Source: NORP181 sp047623555 (GTDB lineage Bacteria; Pseudomonadota; Alphaproteobacteria; Rhodobacterales; Rhodobacteraceae). Taken from it: a DNA stretch of 10,429 bases. Positions 1-5,951 of this stretch are shown one piece after another. Position numbers and translations under genes: made by a program. Position 1 is the first letter of the stretch. Every line of letters begins with the position of its first letter. The notes under the pieces were generated by a model. The model was not told where the DNA came from. It was given only the letters and a program-made list of their open reading frames with translations, and did not search any database. The stretch is taken from NCBI GenBank assembly GCA_047623555.1, contig JBLHMP010000111.1:1-10429 (forward strand), given 5' to 3'.

Positions 1-43
1 CCTTGGCCCTGAAATCGGGCGAATGGTTCTTTCGTTTCCTCAT
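1..43 (-). CDS. IS3-family transposase OrfA, N-terminal fragment (runs off left edge)
   Basis: The reverse strand from position 43 reads M-R-K-R-K-N-H-S-P-D-F-R-A-K and continues past the window edge. This basic start, with the N-H-S-P-x-F-x-A-K pattern, is typical of OrfA of IS3-family elements, where it leads into the helix-turn-helix that binds the element's ends. A purine-rich GAGAGAG lies about ten bases upstream of the ATG and can serve as ribosome binding site. Another ATG at 53 is out of frame. Only 14 codons are visible, so the assignment rests on the N-terminal pattern alone. OrfB and the inverted repeat cannot be seen. The gene points out of the window, away from the other genes. 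Confidence 0.6.
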   Translation of the reverse strand, partial: MRKRKNHSPDFRAK

Positions 44-110
44 TTTGGATCATCTCTCTCACAAGTTGATCCACCTTAACTACTGGTCCGAATTCCTGCG
101 ACCACCTCTT
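1..110 (-). mobile_element. End of an IS3-type insertion sequence (inner boundary uncertain)
   Basis: This stretch holds the OrfA start on the minus strand and the short leader in front of it. IS3 elements usually have a few tens of bases between the terminal inverted repeat and orfA, so the inner end should lie somewhere between about 80 and 180. I could not identify the inverted repeat or a target duplication, because the other end of the element is outside the window. The end coordinate is therefore a guess. Confidence 0.4.
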
Positions 111-211
111 TCTTTTATAGCATCAATAGCGCACACGAGCATGAACAACTGTTTGAGCAGTTGTCTAGAGTCATTCCCTACCCAATCGCCATCGCGAATG
201 TAATCGCTCGG
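80..211 (-). other. Short coding-like open frame, possible gene remnant
   Basis: On the minus strand a frame runs from just after a stop codon at 214-212 to a TAG at 82-80. It encodes 43 residues, including D-Y-I-R-D-G-D-W-V-G-N-D-S-R-Q-L-L-K and a C-terminal K-E-R-G-G-R-R. The composition looks protein-like rather than random, but there is no start codon near the beginning. The frame lies directly upstream of the IS3 orfA start. It may be part of the IS leader or the tail of a host gene cut by the insertion. I do not recognise the family. Confidence 0.2.
145..164. repeat. Perfect 7-bp hairpin
   Basis: ACAACTG (145-151) and CAGTTGT (158-164) form a perfect inverted repeat around a six-base loop. 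No T-run follows on either strand, so it is not a convincing intrinsic terminator. It may be part of the adjoining IS end or a protein site. Confidence 0.35.
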
Positions 212-527
212 CTAAATGCATCGTGCAGCGCAAGCGACCGGCCAGAATGCCGTCGACACTCAGGATTCAAAGATGGGCAGTGAAAGTTCTGTTGTTCGGA
301 GCGCGCCAAAATTCCCGCTTGGCACAACAAATCATTGATGCAAAGACGCACCAGTCTTGTCGGCAATACCCTTAAATCGGTTTTGTTTTACTCTTGCGGG
401 TTGAGCAATGGGCCAAATAAAGGCATAAATAAGGCCTAAATGAGGCAAGCTGCCCGACAGGGTGGAAACAAGTTGGGATAAAGAAGCGGCACTGTATCGC
501 ATCTAACCAGTTTGTAGGGGACGAACA
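212..527. other. Spacer without a supported gene, upstream of the 528 operon
   Basis: Only short open frames occur here, for example 41 codons on the plus strand from 216 and 62 on the minus strand from 366. None has a recognisable sequence or a good ribosome binding site. The last 130 bases are A/T-richer and hold the 11-bp repeats and probable promoter sequences of the following operon. No tRNA or other structural RNA was recognised. Confidence 0.5.
414..446 (+). repeat. Three phased 11-bp repeats upstream of the operon
   Basis: Three consecutive 11-bp units occupy 414-424, 425-435 and 436-446: CAAATAAAGGC, ATAAATAAGGC and CTAAATGAGGC. Units two and three agree at 9 of 11 positions, and all end in GGC. 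The spacing is about one helical turn, so a repeated protein would contact one DNA face. A possible -35 (TTGAGC, 401-406) sits just before them, and a possible -10 (ATAAAT, 425-430) lies inside the second unit. A weaker alternative pair is TTGGGA 473-478 and TATCGC 495-500. A role as regulator binding site is an inference. Confidence 0.4.
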
Positions 528-1361
528 GTGCTCGCACATATGACAGGCGCAGCTTTGCGCGCGATTTTGGTGGCTATGTTGATCGCAACACCGTCGTTGT
601 TGCTGGCCAAAAGCACGTCCAATTCAGCCGAAATCATCGCCTTTCTCGCCATTCTTGCGGCTACCCTGACCTTTGTCGAATATTATGCCGAATATCCTAG
701 TTTTGTGGAATTCCGCGATGCGCCGCCGTTGAACCGAATGCGGTATGTGGCGTTGTTTGCGATGGTGTTTCTGCTGGCTATCATCTGCAAGCAGAAGATA
801 GAGCCTAACAACCTGACGGCTATGTTTGCCGGACTCGGGGCAATTGTTGGGGAGGCCTTTGATATCCCCTATTCGCCCGTGCATCTGGTTGTTCTGATGC
901 TGCCCGACACCGCCGCCAATACAACGGTTGAATCCGTTCGGGTTGCTGCCGGAGTCGCCTATCTGATTGCCCTGATCGTGATGGTGATGTTTCTGTTTGT
1001 TGTGCGGGTTATGGGTTGGCCGATCAATGCAGGCGCCTTTAATGTCTGGATCAACCTGCCGCTGTTTGACCCGACTGCCGGGGGCGATGTCGTTCGGCAG
1101 CTACAACGCGATAGCCGGATCAATATCATCCTTGGCCTGTTGCTGCCGTTCCTTTTGCCGGCAGTGATCAAGGCCACATCGGATATAATTGCCCCCATAG
1201 AAATGACCAACCCGCATACGCTGATCTGGACGCTAAGCGCCTGGGCCTTTATCCCGGCCAGCATGGTGATGCGCGGCATTGCCATGCTGCGGATTGCCGA
1301 GCTGATCGAGGAAAAACGCCGCCGCACATATGCCAATGCTGAGGCATTGCAAACCGCATGA
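528..1361 (+). CDS. Conserved hypothetical multi-pass membrane protein
   Basis: The product of 277 residues is an integral membrane protein of unknown function. About seven hydrophobic segments can be seen, near residues 10-27, 34-54, 70-88, 95-125, 138-165, 198-220 and 231-255. It ends in a charged tail (E-E-K-R-R-R) that is probably cytoplasmic. The GTG start at 528 is chosen because AGGGG at 516-520 lies seven bases upstream; the in-frame ATG at 540 would be too far from it. No transporter or enzyme signature was recognised. The stop codon overlaps the next start (ATGA at 1358-1361), so the two genes are translationally coupled and probably work together. The phased repeats at 414-446 may control both. 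Confidence is high that it is a gene, and function is unknown. Confidence 0.85.
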   Translation: MLAHMTGAALRAILVAMLIATPSLLLAKSTSNSAEIIAFLAILAATLTFVEYYAEYPSFVEFRDAPPLNRMRYVALFAMVFLLAIICKQKIEPNNLTAMFAGLGAIVGEAFDIPYSPVHLVVLMLPDTAANTTVESVRVAAGVAYLIALIVMVMFLFVVRVMGWPINAGAFNVWINLPLFDPTAGGDVVRQLQRDSRINIILGLLLPFLLPAVIKATSDIIAPIEMTNPHTLIWTLSAWAFIPASMVMRGIAMLRIAELIEEKRRRTYANAEALQTA

Positions 1362-2449
1362 GGCAACATTTGGCGCTATGCTGTGGTACTGCGCTGTTTG
1401 CTTTCTCGCATTGCACCAACGCTGAAACACTGCGCGTCGCGACGTTCAACACCGAATTGTTCCGCGACGGGCCTGGGTTGCTGCTGCGCGATATTCAGCG
1501 CGCAAAAGATCCGCAGATTGACGCCGTTATCGAGGTGATTGCGGCTGTGGCCCCGGATATTCTGGCGCTGCAAGGCATTGATTGGGATTATGACGGCGCT
1601 GCTCTTAACGCGCTTGCCGACAGGTTAGAGCAGGCCGGGCTGATCTTTCCCTATCGTTTTGCGCGGCGCCCCAACAGTGGCATGGCCAGCGGGCTGGATT
1701 TGGATGGGGATGGGCGGCGTGGCCGACCACGGGACGCACAGGGCTATGGCGCCTTTACCGGTCAGGGCGGGCTGGCGATTCTGTCGCGCCATCCGATCCG
1801 GCACGAGCAGGTTCAGGATTTCACGCCCATGTTGTGGCGCGATCTGCCTGGGGCAATCCTACCGACACATCCGGACGGAAAACCGTTCCCGTCAGTCGAA
1901 GCACAAAACGCGCAACGATTGTCCAGCACCGGCCATTGGGTTGTTCCCATCGAGTTGCCCGATGGGTCGCAAATATCGCTACTGACGTTTCATGCCGGAC
2001 CGCCGGTTTTTGACGGGCCCGAGGATCGGAATGGCCGCCGCAACCACGATGAAATCCGGTTCTGGAGGCTGTTTCTGGATGGGAAAATCGGCACGCCACC
2101 CATAGGGCAGTTTATACTGGCGGGCGGTGCCACCCTTGACCCGTTTGAGAGCGATGGCCGTAACCAAGCGATCGCCACCTTGCTGAATGATCCCCGCCTG
2201 CAAGACCCCAGCCCGTCCAGCCAAGGTGCCGCCCTTGCTGCCGATCAGGGCCACATCGGCCCCAACCCGCTGGACACGGTGGATTGGCCCAAACCCGGCC
2301 GTCTAAGGGTGGATTATCTGCTGCCGTCGCGCGATTGGCAGGTTGTTGGCGCGGCGGTACACTGGCCGACACCGGGCGCGGCTGGGTATGACGATGCCAT
2401 CACCGCCAGCCGCCACCGGTTGGTTTGGGTTGATCTGAAACTCGACTAA
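1358..2449 (+). CDS. Exported endonuclease/exonuclease/phosphatase (EEP)-fold protein with altered active site
   Basis: The product has 363 residues with a short signal peptide (about residues 1-23, ending T-N-A-E). The mature part follows the DNase I-like EEP fold: V-A-T-F-N31 at the start, P-D-I-L-A-L-Q at 67-72, F-H212-A-G-P-P, R-V-D319-Y-L-L-P-S, and S-R-H353-R-L-V-W near the end. Several metal and phosphate ligands of the classical family are absent: the Glu of L-Q-E is Gly73, the G-D-x-N motif reads G-G257-A-T259, and S-D-H reads S-R352-H. A D-L-D-G-D-G-R stretch near residues 114-120 resembles a calcium loop. The ATG overlaps the stop of the membrane protein gene, which points to coupled translation and a function at the membrane or in the periplasm. 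It may be a divergent hydrolase or a non-catalytic binding protein. The gene ends five bases before the convergent SDR gene, with no terminator between them. Confidence 0.85.
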   Translation: MRQHLALCCGTALFAFSHCTNAETLRVATFNTELFRDGPGLLLRDIQRAKDPQIDAVIEVIAAVAPDILALQGIDWDYDGAALNALADRLEQAGLIFPYRFARRPNSGMASGLDLDGDGRRGRPRDAQGYGAFTGQGGLAILSRHPIRHEQVQDFTPMLWRDLPGAILPTHPDGKPFPSVEAQNAQRLSSTGHWVVPIELPDGSQISLLTFHAGPPVFDGPEDRNGRRNHDEIRFWRLFLDGKIGTPPIGQFILAGGATLDPFESDGRNQAIATLLNDPRLQDPSPSSQGAALAADQGHIGPNPLDTVDWPKPGRLRVDYLLPSRDWQVVGAAVHWPTPGAAGYDDAITASRHRLVWVDLKLD

Positions 2450-2454
2450 ACCCG

Positions 2455-3315
2455 TTATGTCAGCTGACCCGCCCGCATCAGGGCTTCGTTCAGCGGCGTC
2501 GACTTAAACCCCGGCAACAAGGCGCGAAATTTGGCACCGTCCAGACTGTGCGGCGTATTCCACAAATAGCGCATTTCCAAAAGGGTACTCGCCATCCGCC
2601 AAAACGGCTTTGCAATTTGCAACGGCAACCACGACATCCGCTTTAGCCGCACTTTGTTGGGTGTCACCCTATCCAACGCATTGTGCATTTCCGTGCCGGT
2701 CAGCGTATATCCCGGAAACGGCACATCACTGAACACCGGCAGATCATCGCGCATTTCGGCGAGCTCAACCGCGGCCCGACACAAATCAGGCAAAAACGCC
2801 CAAGAATGCGAAAGGCTTGGATCACCGGGATAGGTGAACACGCCTTTGGTCAGACTTTTGATCATGATCAGATCAAACCAGTTGCCCGACGCCTGCGTAT
2901 CCAGAAAATCCCCGGCCCGCAGAATGATCGTGCGTACACCCGCCACACGATATGACGCCTCCATGTCTATTCGGATCTTGCCCAGCGCGTTTTGGGCGTG
3001 ATGCGGCGCATCCTGTGACCAAGGGCCGGGCGTTGTTTTACCAAAGACATAAACATTGCCCGGAATTATCACCGTTGCGCCGACCTGTTTGGCGACCTTT
3101 TGCACATCACGATGTTGCCGGGGCGTCTGCGCGGCCCAATCCCAATAGGGTGGGTTCCACGCATTCACGATCACATCTGCGCCCTGTGCGGCCAGTGTCA
3201 GATCATCGTGCGAGCGGTCAAAACACCGGACGACCCATCCGGCCCGTTGAAATTGCTGCGCAGCATTGCGGCCAAACCGGCCCGTTGCGCCCAGGATCAA
3301 TACAGTCTGTGTCAT
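2455..3315 (-). CDS. NAD(P)-binding epimerase/dehydratase-like protein (atypical SDR)
   Basis: The product of 286 residues has an N-terminal Rossmann fold with G-A-T-G-R-F-G at residues 9-15, the dinucleotide-binding glycine motif of extended and atypical short-chain dehydrogenases. D-R-S (near residues 34-36) follows the second strand, and N-V-Y-V-F-G-K marks the substrate side. The usual catalytic Tyr-x-x-x-Lys is not present: the corresponding stretch reads N-A-L-G-K, so it is either a reductase with a different mechanism or a nucleotide sensor. The start is supported by AGGA seven bases upstream (3323-3326 on the complementary strand). It is transcribed divergently from the LysR regulator and is therefore that regulator's likely target. 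The substrate is unknown. It converges with the EEP gene. Confidence 0.85.
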   Translation of the reverse strand: MTQTVLILGATGRFGRNAAQQFQRAGWVVRCFDRSHDDLTLAAQGADVIVNAWNPPYWDWAAQTPRQHRDVQKVAKQVGATVIIPGNVYVFGKTTPGPWSQDAPHHAQNALGKIRIDMEASYRVAGVRTIILRAGDFLDTQASGNWFDLIMIKSLTKGVFTYPGDPSLSHSWAFLPDLCRAAVELAEMRDDLPVFSDVPFPGYTLTGTEMHNALDRVTPNKVRLKRMSWLPLQIAKPFWRMASTLLEMRYLWNTPHSLDGAKFRALLPGFKSTPLNEALMRAGQLT

Positions 3316-3338
3316 TTGGTTTTCCTCGGTTTAGAGCG

Positions 3339-3383
3339 TGAATTTCTGAGACAGTGATACCCATTCAAGTACATCATATGAAT
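3339..3383. promoter_or_regulatory. LysR-type operator (ATTCA-N11-TGAAT) between divergent genes
   Basis: ATTCA (3363-3367) and TGAAT (3379-3383) form an interrupted dyad with exactly 11 bases between them. This is the T-N11-A architecture of LysR-family binding sites. A further TGAAT half-site lies at 3339-3343. The dyad is centred between the SDR gene (start 3315) and the regulator gene (start 3418), where a LysR protein usually controls its neighbour and itself. Function is inferred from architecture and position. Confidence 0.55.
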
Positions 3384-3405
3384 TGCCTAAAATCACAGGT
3401 CATGT

Positions 3406-3419
3406 ATTCATCTATGAAT
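3406..3419. promoter_or_regulatory. Second dyad overlapping the LysR start codon
   Basis: ATTCAT-CT-ATGAAT is a perfect 6-2-6 inverted repeat and reuses the ATTCA/TGAAT half-sites of the 3363-3383 dyad with a shorter spacer. Its last two bases are the first two of the regulator's ATG (3418-3420). Binding here could repress the regulator's own expression. A four-codon frame (ATG at 3414, stop at 3423-3425) also overlaps the start. Confidence 0.45.
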
Positions 3420-4314
3420 GGATAACCTAATTTCCCCACAGGACTGGTCACTGATCCAAAGCTTTCTCGCGGTGGCTGAAACCGGGTCATTGTCTGCTGC
3501 TGCCCGCACGCTTGGACGCAGCCAACCAACGCTGGGGCGGCAAATCCAGACGTTAGAGCAGACGCTGGGCGCGCAGCTGTTTGATCGTCACGCCCGTGGG
3601 TTAAAGCTAAGCGAAACCGGCAGCGATCTGTTGCCGCTGGCTCAGCAAATGCACCGCGCCATGAACGAAATCGCGCTGACAGCTGCCGGACAATCGCAGC
3701 AACTTGAAGGGTCAGTGCGGATCACCGCCAGCGTGTTGACCTCGCATTATATCCTGCCCTCAATCTTTGCCTCGATACGCGAGGCCGAACCGGCGATCCA
3801 GCTTGATCTGATCCCGTCAGACACCACCGAAAACCTGTTATTTCGCGAGGCGGATATTGCCATTCGCATGTATCGCCCGACGCAGTTGGATGTTGTCACG
3901 CGCCATATTGCCGATATCGAAATGGGGGTCTTTGCGGCGCATTCGTACCTTGAACGCAAAGGCCATCCGCAAAACGCCACTGATATGCTGAGCCACGATA
4001 TGGTCGGTTATGACAGCAACGATCTGATGGTGCACACCATGCGCGATATGGGGTGGCAGATCACCCGCGAGAGCTTTGCGGTGCGGTGTGATAACCAAGC
4101 AACCTATTGGGAACTGGTGCGCATGGGTTGTGGCATCGGATTTTCGCAGACCGGGGTTGGCCGCGCTGATCCTTTGGTTGAAGAGCTGGATTTTGGCATC
4201 GAAATACCCAACCTGCCGGTCTGGCTGACCGCGCATCAGGCCATGCGCCAGACCCCGCGTATCCGGCGGGTCTGGGATTTGCTGGCGGATGGGCTGCGTC
4301 AACATCTGGCTTAG
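3418..4314 (+). CDS. LysR-family transcriptional regulator
   Basis: The product of 298 residues has the usual LysR length and layout. The winged helix-turn-helix spans about residues 10-68, with F-L-A-V-A-E-T-G-S-L-S-A-A-A-R and S-Q-P-T-L-G-R-Q-I-Q-T-L-E. A linker helix and a periplasmic-binding-protein-like effector domain follow (about 92-295, with V-R-I-T-A-S near 97-102). The ATG at 3418 is the first possible start, since a TGA lies directly before it in frame. No good ribosome binding site is visible at normal distance; the nearest AGGT is about 17 bases away. The mRNA may be leaderless or poorly translated. It faces away from the SDR gene across two ATTCA/TGAAT dyads, so autoregulation and control of the SDR gene are likely. 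The effector is unknown. Confidence 0.92.
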   Translation: MDNLISPQDWSLIQSFLAVAETGSLSAAARTLGRSQPTLGRQIQTLEQTLGAQLFDRHARGLKLSETGSDLLPLAQQMHRAMNEIALTAAGQSQQLEGSVRITASVLTSHYILPSIFASIREAEPAIQLDLIPSDTTENLLFREADIAIRMYRPTQLDVVTRHIADIEMGVFAAHSYLERKGHPQNATDMLSHDMVGYDSNDLMVHTMRDMGWQITRESFAVRCDNQATYWELVRMGCGIGFSQTGVGRADPLVEELDFGIEIPNLPVWLTAHQAMRQTPRIRRVWDLLADGLRQHLA

Positions 4315-4354
4315 CCCGCGTCGCCGCGACCCGTTTGAAAAAGCAAATTCCGTC

Positions 4355-4385
4355 TTGACCTAAACCATGCTTGAGGAATTAGAGG
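4355..4385 (+). promoter_or_regulatory. MerR/SoxR-type promoter with 19-bp spacer upstream of the MFS gene
   Basis: A -35 TTGACC (4355-4360) is followed by exactly 19 bases and a weak -10 TAGAGG (4380-4385). The spacer carries an imperfect dyad, CCTAAACCATGCTTGAGG (4359-4376). The right half, CTTGAGGAATTA, matches the E. coli soxS promoter as I remember it, and 12 of 18 positions match the SoxR box CCTCAAGTTAACTTGAGG. An overlong spacer with a dyad between -35 and -10 is the hallmark of promoters activated by MerR-family regulators. SoxR is the best guess, but another MerR member is possible. No MerR gene lies in the window. Confidence 0.6.
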
Positions 4386-4422
4386 TACCAATGCAATTGA
4401 AACCGCATTGGAGTTTTTGAAC

Positions 4423-5856
4423 ATGACGGCCACCACACAATCTGACTCGGTGCCATGGCGCGAGGTATTGAACAAACAATATGCCTCGCCGCTTTTGTTG
4501 GTCTGTCTTGGCGTCTGGTTACACGCGGCTGATGGTTTGATCGTCGCCACAATGATGCCCGATATCATTGGCGACATTGGCGGCGAAGCCTATGTCGCCT
4601 GGTCAATTGCATTATATGAGATCGGGTCGATTATAGCCGGGGCATCAAGCGCCATTTTGGTTCTGAAATTGGGCATCCGCAAGCCGATGATTTACGCGGC
4701 AGGCCTATTTGCGCTTGGCTGTATTGTCAGCGCTGCAGCACCAGACATGCAGTTTTTGCTTGGCGGGCGACTATTACAGGGCTTTGGTGGCGGCGGCATG
4801 ACGGCATTGGCGTTCATTGCCACAGTGCGCCTGTTCCCGCCCCGGCTGAATGCCCGGGTGATGGCCGCAATTTCGGTATTATGGGGGTCATCTGCGTTTA
4901 TGGGCCCGATGATCGGCGGGTTTTTTACGACCTATTCAACCTGGCGCATGGGATTTGTGTTTTTTGCCGTACAGGCCGTGTTTCTGGCGCTCTGGATCAT
5001 GTTCAACGCACGTTTCACGGAACCTGCGCGCGCCCCAGACAGCAACAGTTCGATCCCAGTTCGCCGTTTGGCATTGCTGTCATTGGCGGTACTTTTGATC
5101 GCCTATGCGGGCATCGACGTGACACCGTTTCGCACGCCATTGTTGTTGGTTTTGGGCGTTGGGACGTTGGTTTGTTTTGTTATCTTTGATGCCCGGCACC
5201 CGGAAAATCGGATTTTGCCAAAACGGGCTTTTGACCTGCGCTCGCCGGTTGGTGCTGCCTTGCTGATGATTTTTGCAATCAATGTCGCGACAATGGGGCT
5301 GGCCGCCTATGGCCCGTTGTTGCTGGCGGTTATCTACGGAACGCCCCCTATAGTCGCCGGTTATATTTTGGCCTGCGTCGCGATTGGCTGGACGATTTCG
5401 GCCTTTGCCGTATCAGGTTCACCAGAACATCGTGACCGATATTTTATTGCGGCTGGCCTGCTGCTGGTTTTTGCAAGCGTTTGCGGAATGATTTATAGCT
5501 TTGAGAACGGACCACTTGCGCTCATTGCTGTTTTTGCCACGATCGAAGGCGTTGGTTTCGGCATTTCGTGGACGTTTGTATTGCGCCGATCAAGACGGCT
5601 GGCCGACCCAAACGACCTTGAGCGTCTGTCCGGTGCCATGCCAACCGTTGGGCGTGTTGGGTTTGCGGTTGGTGCATCCATTACCGGTGTGTTGGCAAAT
5701 GCTGCCGGGTTTTCGCTCGGAGGGTCAGTTGAGGGTGCCAAATTGGTTGCAGCAACGGTATTCACCGGCTGTTTACCCTTTGCCTTCCTGGCGCTAATCG
5801 CCATGGTCTGCTTCGTTTCGTTCAGGCTGCCACCACCTGAAAATCACGCCGCCTGA
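4423..5856 (+). CDS. MFS transporter (DHA-type, probable drug or metabolite efflux)
   Basis: The product of 477 residues is a polytopic inner-membrane carrier of the major facilitator superfamily. It shows hydrophobic helices throughout, G-R-L-L-Q-G-F-G-G-G-G-M in the fourth-helix region and a G-P-M-I-G-G stretch resembling the antiporter motif C, features common in drug:H+ antiporters. The loop between helices two and three keeps only L-G-I-R-K-P of motif A. The ATG at 4423 is preferred because GGAG (4410-4413) lies nine bases upstream; the in-frame TTG at 4408 overlaps that site. The gene stands alone, behind a MerR/SoxR-like promoter, which suits an efflux pump induced by redox-active or toxic compounds. 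Substrate and helix number (12 or 14) are not settled. Export is inferred from motif and promoter type. Confidence 0.88.
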   Translation: MTATTQSDSVPWREVLNKQYASPLLLVCLGVWLHAADGLIVATMMPDIIGDIGGEAYVAWSIALYEIGSIIAGASSAILVLKLGIRKPMIYAAGLFALGCIVSAAAPDMQFLLGGRLLQGFGGGGMTALAFIATVRLFPPRLNARVMAAISVLWGSSAFMGPMIGGFFTTYSTWRMGFVFFAVQAVFLALWIMFNARFTEPARAPDSNSSIPVRRLALLSLAVLLIAYAGIDVTPFRTPLLLVLGVGTLVCFVIFDARHPENRILPKRAFDLRSPVGAALLMIFAINVATMGLAAYGPLLLAVIYGTPPIVAGYILACVAIGWTISAFAVSGSPEHRDRYFIAAGLLLVFASVCGMIYSFENGPLALIAVFATIEGVGFGISWTFVLRRSRRLADPNDLERLSGAMPTVGRVGFAVGASITGVLANAAGFSLGGSVEGAKLVAATVFTGCLPFAFLALIAMVCFVSFRLPPPENHAA

Positions 5857-5890
5857 ACCTTTCATGGCCTTGCAAATGCGGCCTCAGCCG

Positions 5891-5919
5891 TTGACCCCCC
5901 TACCTGACCACGATAGGCC
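5891..5919 (+). promoter_or_regulatory. Candidate leuB promoter
   Basis: TTGACC (5891-5896) and TAGGCC (5914-5919) are separated by 17 bases, with the expected start of transcription about 25 bases before the ribosome binding site. The -35 is good and the -10 is poor. No leader peptide rich in leucine codons or attenuator hairpin was seen in the 95-base gap. Confidence 0.35.
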
Positions 5920-5951
5920 CAAAGTGATCAATTTTTCCTAGGAGAGCCGAC

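Noticed and set aside
3..203. Plus-strand open frame at the left edge
   Set aside because: It lies antisense to the IS3 orfA start and to the minus-strand fragment, and shows no recognisable protein.
216..338. Plus-strand 41-codon frame in the left spacer
   Set aside because: No ribosome binding site and no recognisable sequence; not distinguishable from chance.
959..1369. Minus-strand open frame of 136 codons
   Set aside because: Antisense shadow of the membrane protein gene; Arg/Ile/Thr-rich with no domain signature.
4315..4345. Terminator after the LysR gene
   Set aside because: Only a four-pair GTCG/CGAC stem was found, with no T-run after it.
4408..4422. TTG start five codons upstream for the MFS gene
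   Set aside because: It overlaps the GGAG ribosome binding site that is correctly placed for ATG 4423.
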